Shown: positions 20,496 through 32,204, counted from the stretch's first letter. The stretch: DNA of 64,000 bases from Aurelia coerulea (GCA_039566865.1 CM076948.1:17681001-17745000); one strand, 5' to 3'. The notes: generated by a model from the letters alone, not told the origin. Numbers and translations: made by a program.

Positions 20496-22368
20496 CACGC
20501 TATGGGACCTATGCGCCCAAATGGGTGGATAATCCTATACTGGGTGGGTTACGATCTTATACTGGGTGGGTTATGATCTTATACTGGGTGGGTTATGATC
20601 CTAATTGGGTGGGTTTCTATCCTAAATGGGTGGGTTATCATCCCAAATGGGTGGGTTATTATCCCAAATGGGTGGGTTATCATCCTAAATGGGTGGGTTA
20701 TCATCCTAAATGCGGCGGATAACCTTATACTGGGTGGGTTATCATCTTATACTGGGTGGGTTATCATCCTAAATGGGTGGGTTATCATCCTAAATGCGGT
20801 GGATAACCTTATACTGGGTGGGTTATTATCTTATACTGGGTGGGTTATCATCCCAAATGCGGCGGATAACCTTATGCTGGGTGGGTTATTATCTTATACT
20901 GGGTGGGTATCCCAAATGCGGCGAATAACCTTATACTGGGTGGGTTATTATCCTATACTGGGCGGGTTGTTCTGTTGCCAGCAAATTTCATCACATACGT
21001 ATTTGCCTGGCTTTAGATCCAAGGCACTTGTACAATGGTATCCTTTGAGTAAACTGCTTATAAGAAACTGTAAGTATTCTCCTGGAAAAAATTAAGAAAC
21101 TGTAAAGGAAGTGATCACAAGAAATATACCGCTTATAAGAAATAAAGCATTAAGAATAAAAGAGACATACAGAAATTGAATTTTAAGAGTTTCTTACAGT
21201 TGAAACAAGAGTAGTGTGACCGACTGAATTGGATTATGCGAATATTAATCGTATAATAATCGAATATGATTTTGAAGAATCGAATAATATAATGACAACA
21301 TTTCGATTTTATTGACCGCTCCTGCGCTGTGGTACCCTGGGTAGCGCTGTGGAAATCCGCAGCAAAATATGACATGGCATTCAATGCATTTGACAGTACA
21401 AGACTAAGAGATCATTATTCGAATTATTATTCCAATAACAATCCAATAATGATTTGGAATAATCAAATTTTTTAGGATTTTGCTGGTTACGCTTCTCTTG
21501 CATCAACTGTAACTGTTCTTACGTAGTACTAGAGTTTCTTAAATTTTTGGCCATCGTAGTACTAGTTTCTTATAAACCAGTTTCTTATAAAAAACGAGTA
21601 TTGTCAAGCGGAAAAGTGTCCTTTGCCACTAAGTTTACAAAGAAGCAGAATGAATTTGACCAAATCGTCACTGTTTTTGAAAATCAACTCTTGGGCGACC
21701 TTCTCCCTCCCAGTTAGAAAACAAATGTTCCTTCTTCATTTGCATTCACAACAGGTGCCTTGGGATCTATTACAACTCCGATGGATTCCATATTACAAGT
21801 GCCTTAGATCTAAAGCTAGGCAATATGTATATTTTCTATTCAGGGGGTTGCTGCCATTTCATAAACTTTCCCTAGCACCCGACAACAGAACAACCCGCCC
21901 AGTATAGGATAATAGCCCACCCAGGATAAGGTTATCCGCCGCATTTGGGATGATAACCCACCCAGTATAAGATAATAACCCACCCAGTATAAGGTTATCC
22001 GCCGCATTTGGGATGATAACCCACCCAGTATAAGATAATAACCCACCCAGTATAAGGTTATCCGCCGCATTTGGGATGATAACCCACCCATTTAAGATGA
22101 TAACCCACCCAGTATAAGATGATAACCCACCCAGTATAAGGTTATCCGCCGCATTTAGGATGATAACCCACCCATTTAGGATGATAACCCACCCATTTGG
22201 GATAATAACCCACCCATTTGGGATAATAACCCAGCCATTTAGGATAGTAACCCACCCAATTATGATGATAACCCACCCAGTATAAGATCATAACCCACCC
22301 AGTATAAGATCGTAACCCACCCAGTATAGGATTATCCACCCATTTGGGCGCATAGGTTCCATAGCGTG
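20496..22368. mobile_element. Foldback element with tandem-repeat arms, 1873 bp
   Basis: The terminal repeats CACGCTATGGGACCTATGCG (left) and its reverse complement with one mismatch (right) are flanked by the 5-bp duplication ACTTC (20491-20495, 22369-22373). Each arm is about 480 bp (20496-20977, 21883-22368). The arms are built from units of about 20 bp such as CCTAAATGGGTGGGTTATCA. The core (20978-21882) has further imperfect inverted similarity (GCTTTAGATC) but no transposase. Long inverted arms made of short tandem repeats are the hallmark of Foldback (FB) elements. Open frames rich in WVGYYPK repeats are by-products of the units. Confidence 0.85.
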
Positions 22369-22373
22369 ACTTC

Positions 22374-23466
22374 ATTCTGCAATGCACAACATTAGACACA
22401 GGCAGTGAAGTGCCCCATGACCTCCTAGCAAACTATTCCCAACTTGCTGAGTTTTCTATCTCTGACGAGAAGATCTTGACAATCATTCGCAATCTCAATC
22501 CAAACAAAGCACATGGTTGGGACGAAATCTCAGTTCGTATGATAAAAATGTGTGACGCTTCGCTAGTAAAACCATTGAAATTGATTTTTGAAAACTGCCT
22601 AAGTCAAGGTATCTTTCCTGAAATGTGGAAGCGGGCAAATATTGTACCTGTTCATAAGAAAAATGAGAAAAACCTTAAAACAAATTATCGTCCTATTTCT
22701 CTTCTACCAATCTTTGGCAAAGTTCTGGAAAAGCTTATATTTGACTCCTTGTACTCACACTTAACCGCAGAAAATTTTCTGAATCCCAATCAATCAGGCT
22801 TTCGTCTGTGTGACTCAACAATAAATCAACTACTTTCTATAACTCACTTTATTTTCGAGGCCTTTGACTGTAACCCTACCCTAGAAGTTCGTTCTATCTA
22901 TCTTGATATCTCTAAAGCATTCGATAGGGTATGGCACGAGGGTCTCATTTATAAACTAAGAAGATGTGGAATCTCGGGAAACCTACTGGTACTTCTCCGA
23001 AGTTTTTTGTCTGAAAGGAAACAGAGGACAGTTTTGAATGGGCAGTCTTCAAGCTGGAGAAATATTTCTGCTGGCGTTCCGCAAGGTTCAATTTTAGGCC
23101 CCCTTTTCTTCTTGATATACATAAATGACCTGACTGGAAACCTGAGCTGCAGTGTAAAGCTCTTTGCAGATGATACCTCACTCTTCACAATTGTGCAGGA
23201 CCCAAATTCAGCTGCTAGCAACCTAAATCATGACCTAGATCTCATTGGACTATGGGCACATAAGTGGAGGATGTCTTTCAACCCAGACCCAAGGAAGCAA
23301 GCTGTGGAATTAATCTTTTCAAAGAAAACTGCTAAAACTGATCACCCCCCAGTCTTCTTTTATGATGCACCAGTGATGAAAGTTGATCAACATAAACACC
23401 TAGGAGTAATATTAGACCCTAAACTTTCTTTCTCTGCTCATATACAGGCAGCGATAAGTAAGTCGT
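22374..23466 (+). pseudogene. LINE ORF continued: reverse transcriptase
   Basis: It resumes the frame interrupted at 20495, with no shift once the foldback and one ACTTC copy are disregarded. RT motifs in order: NPNKAHGWDEIS, MWKRANIVPVHKK and NYRPISLLPIFGKVLEKLI, then NQSGFR, IYLDISKAFDRVWH (catalytic Asp), AGVPQGSILGPLFF, LFADDTSLF (catalytic FADD) and HLGVILDPKLSF. A TGA at about 23466 (after AISKS) ends it prematurely. The same frame then goes on into the C-terminal segment, so this is a nonsense mutation and not the natural end. Confidence 0.88.
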
Positions 23467-24386
23467 GAAAGGCAATTGGTATGCTGAGATTCTTGTCCAA
23501 ATATCTTTCCAGAAATACCTTGAATGAATTGTATAAGCTATATGTTAGGCCCCACCTGGATTACGGTGACGTCATTTATCATATACCGAAAAAGGAAGAC
23601 AATGTAAGTAGCTTGGGAAATCATTTGATGGAGAAACTGGAATCAGTACAGTACGCTGCTGCACTGGCAGTAACAGGAATGTGGAGAGGCACTTCTCGGG
23701 AAAGATTGTACAATGAATTAGGATGGGAACCCTTAAGTTTAAGAAGATGGCGCAGGCGGCTTATTCTTTTCTACAAATTTGTCAACGAGTTAACACCTGA
23801 TTACACGAGAGACCCTATTCCACCTCTCAATGAAACTATCTATCCTATTAGAAGTCGGCCCATCGTGGGACAAATAAAGGCAAGAACGGAAATATTCAAA
23901 GCCAGTTTTTATCCTCACTGTTTATTGGAATGGAACAAACTTGATCCTGAGATCAGAGCATCACCCACTGTTAGCATTTTTAAAAAGAAACTATCTGCAC
24001 AGATAAGGCCACCTGCGAACTCCGTATATGTTATTCATGATCCAAAAGGGGTTGCATATTTAACTCAACTCAGGGTCGGGCTGAGCAAACTCAATTTTCA
24101 CAAATTTAGACACAATTTTAGAGACACAATAAATCCAATGTGTCCGATCAATGATGGTATAGAGGATACGGAGCACTTTTTGCTGCTTTGCGATTCGTTT
24201 AAAGAACACAGATGCAATCTTCTCACTGATGTTAATGTTGTACTTCAAAATAGTGGGCATTCTGTCTGGAGCAACAGCTTTTTGCAACTTCTTTTGTACG
24301 GTGATGATAGTCTGTCTTATGAGATAAACAGATCAATACTAACTTTGACTATTACGTACATCCTCAAGACAGAACGTCTTGATTAA
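23467..24386 (+). pseudogene. LINE ORF continued: C-terminal segment
   Basis: In frame with the RT after the premature stop. It reads KAIGMLRFLSKYL, ELYKLYVRPHLDYGDVIYH, WRRRLILFYKFVNELTP and FYPHCLLEWNKLDPEIRASP, then LRVGLSKLNFHKFRHNFRDT, and a Cys/His cluster MCPINDGIEDTEHFLLLC. The cluster resembles the zinc-knuckle-like C-terminus common in cnidarian CR1/L2-type LINEs. The frame ends with TAA at 24384-24386. Confidence 0.85.
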
Positions 24387-24626
24387 AGATTTTTTCATAT
24401 TATCCCAAGAAATCTTCCCGTTTCCTTCCATTTCCTTCCATTCCCTTCTTCACGTCGTTACGTGTAGTGCTATGTTCGTGTTCCCTGTTTTATGTTGCCA
24501 TGAGGCAGTCATATAGTTTTTTGCTCCAAATGGTATTGTAATAGTAGTAGGGTATAGTATTTTGTAAGTAGTGTAATTAAGTAATGTGTATTGTAAGTTT
24601 TTAGATTGAATGTAGGAAAATAGGAG

Positions 24627-25348
24627 ACAAAGATCCTACTTTTACAGGATCAAACCGGATCCTGATAAATCTTCACTTGTTGGATCCTGACAGGGCAAAA
24701 GTTGGATTAGATAATTTGTATAATTTGAATTAATGTGGAAGTTCCTTTTCACATAGAAATGAAGCAATGGTGACTCCAGATAAGTTCTTAATATCTGTAG
24801 ACAGTTTCACAATATTTCTCTGAAACTTGTCTTTCTGCTAAATTTGAATTGGCGTATAAAAACAATAGGCTTTTTCACGGAAAGAAAGGCATGCTGGGAA
24901 AAAGGGAAAGTTTTTGAGATTTCAACACCACGTAGCTTCGAATTTTGCCAGGTTTTGCAAGGCTTATTTTTGCAACAAAACCTCTCTCCTGAGCACGAAC
25001 AAAAATATTAGATATCTTGTGTGCATATCAATAAAATCCTTTAACTTCAGAGATTATGAAATAGCGATAAGTTTTTGGATCTGCTTCCTCAAACAATTTT
25101 TATGAAGAAAAGGAAACCCGGGGCAGTTTTGAAAATCACCGAATCATGCTTAGGCCCTTGCGACCAAACGCCACATTTAGGCGCATAATTCTGCGACCAA
25201 TAGAGAAAAATGAACTGAAATTCAAAACGAAAGCACTTCATTTGTCTCTGAAGTTGCATGTAAATTTGCAGGCTGTTGCCTAAATGCACACAAGTGCAGG
25301 GAGGTCAGACAGCTCAGACCACATATCGTCCTTCGAACGATCTTAGGG
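24627..25348. other. AGO intron 1: GGATCC array remnant, then no gene
   Basis: 24619-24710 continues the tandem GGATCCTGA-type repeat seen before the LINE. The remainder holds only short open frames without recognisable motifs. Confidence 0.4.
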
Positions 25349-25356
25349 CTGCATTC

Positions 25357-25732
25357 CCCGGGGGGGGGGGGCACTTCCATACTTGACCTGACGGGATATG
25401 CCGCTCAACAGGGTGTCCTTTTGCGGTAAAAATTATGCGACAGGGTGTCATTTTCTAGCGAAAATTATGCGACAGGGTGTTATAATAGGTAAAAAAATTA
25501 TGCTACAGGGTATCACAAGCAAAAATTGCGTTCTACACTGTATTTGAGAGGCAACATTTTTATGCGACAGGGTATCACAAGCAAAAATTGCGTTCTACAC
25601 TGTATTTGAGAGGCAAAAATTTATGCGACAGGGTATACTTTTGGCCTATTTTTTATGCGACAGGGTGCAGGGTGTGGAGAGGTTTTCCGCACACCCCCGT
25701 CACTTCCCTAGTCAAGTACCCCCCCCCCCGGG
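25357..25732. mobile_element. hAT-like MITE with poly-G/poly-C ends, copy 2
   Basis: Same family as 5633-5958. It is flanked by the 8-bp duplication CTGCATTC (25349-25356 and 25733-25740), which can slide by a few bases because the flanks share GGGCTGCATTCC. The interior holds five or six repeats of ATTATGCGACAGGGTGT type. Confidence 0.75.
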
Positions 25733-25740
25733 CTGCATTC

Positions 25741-25940
25741 CTTTCAGAAGAGAAAAGATCAATTCTTGAATTCATTTTGATGCACTTTTGGCTCGCTATT
25801 TGTGATTGTCTTGATATGTTTTGAAACATGGCTTCTCATTCTGATCATGTGTGCACTGCTCCTTTGTTTCAATGTAGCAATCAAAAGTTGACATGATTGA
25901 ATTCCTACTTTCCTACACGTCAAGAATAAAATGGAGAGAA
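25741..25940. other. AGO intron 1, no feature seen
   Basis: Short unremarkable stretch between two MITEs. Confidence 0.35.
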
Positions 25941-25943
25941 TTA

Positions 25944-26375
25944 GAGGCCCTTTACATGATAAATTTCAACCCGTGTTGAGTTTCAGCACGGGTTGAGTTT
26001 TATCAGCATTGCTTATTTTGCCTTGCGTTTACATGAAATCTCAACACGGGTTGAGATTAGGTCACATGGTGGCAAACAATAGAAGAAGGAATGTGAGCCC
26101 ACTTAAATATTTGAATGATTGCGGAAATAGAGTCGATCTCCTTTGTTCGCATTCTAATCTCGCCCCGAGTTGAAACAATGTTGCGTTTACATGAGAATTT
26201 CAACCCGTGTTGAAATTTCAACACGGGTTGAGTTGCCGAGTTGAGTTGAACCCGTGTTGAGTTTCAACTTGGTCTCCTTCATGTAAATGCGATGAAGGCT
26301 TACACCGTCAACCGAGTTGAAACTCAACCCGTGTTCAACTCAACCTGGGTTGAAATTTCTCATGCAAAGGGCCTC
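25944..26375. mobile_element. PIF/Harbinger-like MITE, 432 bp
   Basis: GAGGCCCTTTACATGATAAA on the left and CATGCAAAGGGCCTC on the right are inverted. Both are bordered by TTA (25941-25943, 26376-26378), the 3-bp duplication typical of PIF/Harbinger. The interior repeats the palindromic phrase CAACCCGTGTTGA many times in both orientations. It is non-coding. Confidence 0.75.
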
Positions 26376-26378
26376 TTA

Positions 26379-26869
26379 AAGATCTACCAACCTTGACCAG
26401 CCATCTTTATCGTAGTAGTTTCCAAGCATATTTCAGAGCTTTGGCACTCAAAATCAAAATACTGTTAAACTGTCTCTGAGGAAAGCGAGAAAAACCAGAA
26501 CGATGAAAGAATTATTCTGCCCATTTTGATGAATCTACTATGAACAGCGACTTGCAGCAACAATCTATACATCCACACAAAGTAAATTTAAAGGGATTCC
26601 TGCTTTATATTCTTCGTAAAAGACGTTCCTGGCTACTTGTTGCAACTTTATCTTCCAACTCAAATCAAAAGTGTAACAGGACGTAGGTCATGTTATAACT
26701 GCACTCCCTCCTGAACTTTTAGTCATTCACGGATTAAACTAACGTAGTTTTGAAGTTTTTGGCCTTTTTGAACAATGGCCCCCCATTTTTGTCGAAAGAG
26801 TCCTCGAGATTCCTGTAAACAGCTGGGTATAGGTTGGGTAAGTATTTTCCAAGACATATCAAATCTTTC
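26379..26869. other. AGO intron 1, no feature seen
   Basis: No coding motif or terminal repeat. Confidence 0.35.
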
Positions 26870-27215
26870 ATTTTAGCACGGGCAAGCATGATATTGGGAG
26901 ATGCATTCTAAGCCAAAGTAAATGATCTTAACTGTCACAAAAATATCAAGGTTTGCTTGTCGCTAAAGGCAAGCATTATATTGGGAGATGCATTCTAAGC
27001 CAAAGTAAAGAATTTTCTTCAAAACTTTTCCTTGTGCTCTGATTCATTGGATAACTGTCATAAAACTATCGAAAGTTTTCTTGTTGCTAAATCGCAAGCA
27101 TGAAATTGGGAGATGCCTTTTAAGCCAAAGTAAAGGCGTGACCCCAAAAATTTTTCCTTGGCGCTTTGCCCCCACACCACTCATTTCAATACCCTCCCAC
27201 TTAATCTACGCTGGC
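26870..27215. repeat. Minisatellite, inverted copy of 13700-14215
   Basis: Three units of about 110-120 bp reading AAGCATGATATTGGGAGATG, CATTCTAAGCCAAAGTAAA and CTGTCATAAAACTATCG. They end at a flank with CTACGCTGGCCACGCCGC, the reverse complement of the flank at about 13723-13740. Confidence 0.75.
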
Positions 27216-28169
27216 CACGCCGCAGCGGAAAGAGATTTGTCCTCGCTGCGCTAGGATCTTGTTTCAGCAACCCCCAATACGAATTTTGTTCCGATGGGCC
27301 AGGTCCTTCAATTTAGAGATTGCAGATACTACGATAAGAAATGTGCAATGAAGTGCATTGAGAGCGACTAGTGTAATTACTCTTCTTTGGCACTCTGGCC
27401 ATGATGAAGAACCATCATGAAGAACCTTGATGGTGTATTAGGATCTAAGTTAACTGTAAAGAACGTTTGATTGAGATAGAGTATACGAAACGTGCAGAAG
27501 GCTTTTTCAAATTAAAGTTGCTCTTTGGCATATCAAAAGACAATGGCATTTCATATCTATTTTTTTTATGTTTTTTTATATACCATTATAAATTTTTACA
27601 AGACAAATTAATCATTACACTACCTACTAATTACTCTACGAAACACTACAAGGACGATAATACCACGGGGAGCAATAGACTATGACAACCCAGCGGCAAC
27701 TAATATGGAAAGAAATAAAAACTACTGGGTGAATCAGGAAAGATGTACCACCCGCCCGCAAAACCGCACCCCAAGAGCCACCCAACCGATTCGCACAATT
27801 TCATAAGATTTAAACGATGTGTCGAAGAGGCTTCAACGAAAATTTTGTCCAGACCTCAGTCGAGGATTTGAAATAGAATTAGACGAATCGGGTGTGTGAC
27901 CCCCGCGCCACGACTCCCCGAGCAGGCAACACACCCCCTGACCCACCCATTACTTAAAGATACACGTAATTTCTGCCAAGAAATAAATCAACCATACTGA
28001 ACTTTACATACAAGATACTTTACGAAGACGTACTTGGTGGTTGGATGAGGTATGACAAGATATGATGCGGTCCTAATCGAATCGACCAGTTTTTTGGATG
28101 AATTCTGGAGTCAATTTATACTCATTACATAAGTCTCAGCATCGCTCATATTGAATTGGATGGTATCGC
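27216..28169. other. AGO intron 1, no gene seen
   Basis: AT-rich, and it may include the 3' UTR of the minus-strand LINE fragment at 28170. A 72-codon plus frame at 27467-27685 has no domain. Confidence 0.4.
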
Positions 28170-28760
28170 TCATACTGAGAGAAAATAAAATATCGGATTA
28201 AAAATGTTGAACGAATACAAGGAATCACGTCGTAAGTCTAGAGTCAATTCGAGAATGTTTTTGTTAACGTCATCGGGAAGGTCTTTGGCACCATATAATA
28301 ACAGTTTCGTTAAGTCCTCGTTTGGAATATTAACATATCCAAGTGGTCGTAGTAATGCTAAGACTCGAGTGAGAAGATTTCGGCGTTGAACCTCAAAGGA
28401 AGGGCAAAGCAACAATAAGTGTTCCGTATTCTCTATGTCGTTCGTAGGGCACATTGGGTTAATGGTATCCCTAAAATTATGCTTGAACTTGTGAAAGTTC
28501 AATTTGCTAAGACCAACCCTAAGTTGAGTAAGATAGGGTAGTCTTAGTGGATCGTGAATCCCAAAGACGATTTAGCAGGGGGCGGATTATGGACAGTAGC
28601 TTTTTCTTAAAAATAGCAATGTTTGGTGCAAGTCTAGTCTCTGGACATAGATCATTCCATTCAGACAAGCAATTGGGATAGAAGCTGGATTGAAATCTCT
28701 GTCCTTGCCCGAATTCGCCCAATGACATCCTGTCTACGAAGAGAATATTTCATATCCATT
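28170..28760 (-). pseudogene. LINE C-terminal fragment (same family as 19121-24618)
   Basis: The minus strand encodes FQSSFYPNCLSEWNDL, RLAPNIAIFKKKLLSIIRP, MNFHKFKHNFRDTINPMCP and NIENTEHLLLLCPSF, then a tail with LLLYGAKDLPDDVNK. A frameshift near 28550 separates the two halves. It is a 5'-truncated dead copy. Confidence 0.85.
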
Positions 28761-28784
28761 AATCAATAACTAATGCTATCAACC

Positions 28785-29146
28785 CCCCGGGGGGGGGGTC
28801 GGGGGGTCACTACCATATGTACCAGTACGGGATGTGCCATTTTTTGGGGTACCTTTTTTCAGGCTGGAAATAAATTTTAGGGTGGCATTTTTGGAAACAT
28901 CACAAATGAACATAAATTTTGGGGTGTCATTTTGGAAGAAAAACGCTTCAGGGTATTTAATTTGATCAATTTCAGATACTTGGTTAGAATTTCGAGTTTT
29001 GGCCACAATTTTAGGGTAGCTATTTTGAATGGCTGGTGAATTTTAGGGTATGGTTTTTGAAAATTCATAAATTTTAGGGTATGATTTTACAATTCAAAAT
29101 GGCACACCCCCGTCATCCGCCTATTGAAGTGACCCCCCCCCCCGGG
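28785..29146. mobile_element. hAT-like MITE with poly-G/poly-C ends, copy 3
   Basis: Flanked by the 8-bp duplication TATCAACC (28777-28784 and 29147-29154). The termini are CCCCGGGGG and CCCCCGGG. The interior repeats AAATTTTAGGGTATGGTTTT-type units. Confidence 0.78.
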
Positions 29147-29154
29147 TATCAACC

Positions 29155-29569
29155 ATGTATCGACTGAGCGTGTTTAAGGTGATTTCTTTATTGGGTACAG
29201 GGCAAAAAATTTATCTGCTTCACCCTGAGCCGGGCCCTTTTCATTTGCTACCCACCCTACAATTATGGTGCCATACCGCCCCTGGTGCTCACGTGCAAGG
29301 TCTTTGATTCCTTTGTTTTCAAAGTAGTGAACAAAGGATCTCGTTCAAAATTGGCGTCAACATAAATTTTGTGAAAAAAATCTTGTGCGTGCAGCTGCCA
29401 CACTCTGCAGATTGGGGAGGTACCAGAACCCAGAAGCCCTGACGAAGTTTTGAAAACCCCCAAAACACAGACGAACGTAGGTAGAGCAGTATTTAGCAAA
29501 GTTAATTGTAATTCCAGTTGAAGTTGCAATCTACTTACAGTCCAAGATATTTTACGCTGTTGACTTCTT
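29155..29569. other. AGO intron 1, no feature seen
   Basis: An 88-codon minus frame (29263-29529) has no recognisable motif. Confidence 0.35.
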
Positions 29570-29577
29570 TAAGTTTG

Positions 29578-29969
29578 TAGCCGGTGTGCAGACTCTACTG
29601 ATTTCTTTTCAGGGAGGTTCTCCTCCAGTAGAGTCTGCGCAACAGCGACCAAATCCTTGTTCTTGGTCACGTGCGGCTCCAAGGATTGAGGAACTAACTC
29701 ATTGAATTTGATTCAATAGAGCTGCCTTATAGGGTGGACAAAACACCCACACAAATTTATCACAAAAGGGTTTCTATGGCTGGCATTGTTCATGCATACG
29801 CCAATTGAATATCAGCAGACTCGAACTAAGACACAGACGCTGCATCAAACAAAGGGGATATGCTTCAGCCAATCAGGAAAAGCAAGGATTTGGTCGCTGT
29901 TGCGCACCCTCTACTGGAGGAGAACCTCTCAGAAATAAAAAGAAATCAGTAGAGTCTGCACGCAGGCTA
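29578..29969. mobile_element. hAT-like MITE, 392 bp
   Basis: TAGCCGGTGTGCAGACTCTA on the left mirrors TAGAGTCTGCACGCAGGCTA on the right. Both are bordered by the 8-bp duplication TAAGTTTG (29570-29577, 29970-29977). The arms extend through GGAGGTTCTCCTCCAGTAGA and GACCAAATCCTTG. It is non-coding. Confidence 0.8.
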
Positions 29970-30061
29970 TAAGTTTGGAGCCCATTTCACTTGTGAATTT
30001 GTTGTTGACTGGTTTTTTTCAGTTTGGTTCAAAAAGACAATGATTTGTTTTAGTACTGGTG

Positions 30062-31080
30062 AGCATATGAGTCAAATCTTTCAATAGGGCACAGGGAAAC
30101 CCGCAAATCTTCCAATTTCACTCTTATAAGGCAATGATATCGTCGTATTCCGATCACATGACTGAAAATAAGGCTTTTTTTGAAATGAATTTTCGAGTAC
30201 CTTCACGAAAATAAAAATGGATATTCGACTAATAAAGATACAGAGCTGGTTTTATCACGAATCGATTAGAGAGCCCCACTCCACATTTGTTTTCTGCATT
30301 TGGTTAAAATCTCGTCAGGGATCGGCGTTACATCGAGTTTCATTCCTTCGAAAATTGGCCTATGTTCAAGAATTCTCCAGGAACGCTACAAATTGTGTTT
30401 GCAACGTGTTTGCAACGAGAAAACTTTGAATCGACGGTAGTTGGACGGTTTGCTGCAGAGGCTGTATAGTCTTGTCACATTTTATCGAATTTATCGATGA
30501 TAAAATGGTGGAAAGAAATTGAATTTGTGGTGAAGTTATTCGTTAATATATCCGCTGGTTGTTATTGCGAAAAAGAGTGATTTAATGCCGATTACTGGGA
30601 TTCTGCTGCGGGTGAAGGTAGCCCCATTAGCTTTCTTCGCAGCAAATAGCTTTAATTCATCCAGGATTTTCGAAAATCACACAAACAAATACTTTCATGT
30701 TATTCCTGGACATAGTTCACGTAACATGTGAAATTTTGAAAGCTATATCTTATTTGCAGCGATCCTGAAGAATTATTGAACATAGGCCAATTTTCGAAGG
30801 AATGAAATTCTATGTAACGCCGATCCCTGACGAGATTTTAACCAAATGCAGAAAAACAAATGTTGAGTGGGGCCTCTCGAATCGTTTCGTGGTAAAACCA
30901 GCTCTGTATCTTTATTAGTCGAATATCCATTTTTATTTTCGTGAAGGTACTCGAAAATTTATCTCGAAAGCCTTATTTTCAGTCATGTGATCGGAATACG
31001 ACGACAAACGGCTTATAAGCGTGAAATTGGAAGATTTGCGGGTTTCCCTGTGCCCTATTGAAAGATTTAACTCATATGCT
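30062..31080. mobile_element. Foldback/MULE-like element, 1019 bp, 9-bp TSD
   Basis: AGCATATGAGTCAAATCTTT on the left is inverted at the right end (AAAGATTTAACTCATATGCT), and GTACTGGTG duplicates on both sides (30053-30061, 31081-31089). The arms are about 320-340 bp, with small indels between them. The arm phrase TTTTCGAGTACCTTCACG is related to TTTTCTAGTACCCTCAC of the foldback at 41598-43289, linking the two. A 9-bp duplication with long inverted ends fits Mutator-like (MULE) or FB elements. No transposase is seen. Confidence 0.8.
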
Positions 31081-31156
31081 GTACTGGTGTTGGTAAGCAG
31101 TTTGTTTGCTTCAAACCACTCTTTTAATTCGGTTTTTTGCTGTTGATTGCTCTAGC

Positions 31157-31870
31157 TAAATGGTTTATATTATTCGTAAAGCAAAATATGTGTTTGTATC
31201 ATCAGCAAAGAGTCTTGGTTTAACATCATTCATAGCGTTTCCCATGTCATTTATGAATGTTGTGAAAAGAATTGGGCCTAGGATTGACTCTTGCGGTACT
31301 TTTGTTTCTATGGTTTCTAAGGCAGACTGTGCTGTATTGCAGCACGTGCATTGTTTGCGGTTACTGAGGTAGCGGGAAAACCAGTTTCTTATGATCCCTC
31401 TAAATCCATAATGATGGAGTTTCTAAAGAACAATCTCATGGTCAGTAGTATCAAATGCTTTTGATTGGTCGAGAGTACAGCAAATGCACAGTTATCTCAA
31501 TCTAACTTACAATATATTTGGTTGGTAATTTCTAAAAGAGTAAGCACCGTGGAGTCGTTTTCTCTGAATCTAAATTGGAGTTCTTGCAATATTTTGTACT
31601 TTTTGATGAAAATCATCATACGGTTTACAACCAGAAGTTCAAATATTTTTTCAAAGCGAGGCAGGAGAGAGATTGCTCTGTAGGTCTCTGCAAGGTATCT
31701 CTCGCCCTTTTTGAAAACAGGAATTACCTTTGCGACTTTACAAATGTCTGGAAATATTCCATAATTAATTAAAGGTTGTAGATGTGAGAGAGTGGGCTAA
31801 CTAGGAGTTCCAATGTAGCTTTCATAATCGATGGTTTATAATACCGTCGTTTCCAGGAGATTTGTTGCTC
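31157..31870 (-). pseudogene. Decayed LINE reverse transcriptase
   Basis: The minus strand shows PVFKKGERYLA (RT motif 1 region), then AISLLPRFEKIFE, then after stops and shifts PQESILGPILFTTFINDM (motif B) and LFADDTNIYF (motif C). The order is right for a non-LTR RT, but stops and frame changes are frequent. Endonuclease and C-terminus were not found. Confidence 0.75.
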
Positions 31871-32204
31871 TTTGGAGCTTTTATTTCAGTAATGATTTCG
31901 TATTCTTTTATTGGCTGGAAAAAGGAGGATTTTTCGACAGAATTTTTTAAGCTGAGCTATTTCCTATGTTTGCAGCAATTTTCTTGCCTACTTTACAAAA
32001 GTGCTTATTTAGTGCGTTAGCAATGTCAGTATCATCAAAATACGATTGGTCATCATCTATGGCACGCCGTTTCCGTCAAAAATACTTCCGTTTCATTTCA
32101 TAAATGTGACCTCATTTTATTGAATGTAAATTCTTTTATGTCAAAGTTCTTTCTAATGATATAAAAGTTGTTTATGTTAAAGACTCTTTATTCTTATGCA
32201 CATA
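31871..32204. other. AGO intron 1, probable older LINE remains
   Basis: Upstream continuation of the minus-strand LINE, too decayed to read. Confidence 0.3.

Larger units (their letters stand above)
19121..24618 (+). mobile_element. Near full-length L2/CR1-like LINE with nested foldback
   Basis: Flanked by the 8-bp duplication AATAGGAG (19113-19120 and 24619-24626). Without the foldback insertion it is about 3.6 kb. Order: leader with a 2A-like peptide, apurinic-type endonuclease, RT, C-terminal segment, short 3' UTR ending TTGAATGTAGGAA. The coding region is damaged by frameshifts near 19475-19510, a TGA at about 23466 and the foldback. Truncated relatives are at 7022-8175, 8720-9260 and 28170-28760. 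The clade call (L2/CR1 group) comes from domain order and RT motifs only. Confidence 0.88.

Noticed and set aside
20525..21095. Open frames encoding WVGYYPKWVGYHPK-type repeats (also 21840-22399 minus), which could pass for a repetitive structural protein
   Set aside because: They arise from the 20-bp tandem units of the foldback arms, occur mirrored in both arms and lie inside a dated insertion. The unit length is not a codon multiple throughout.
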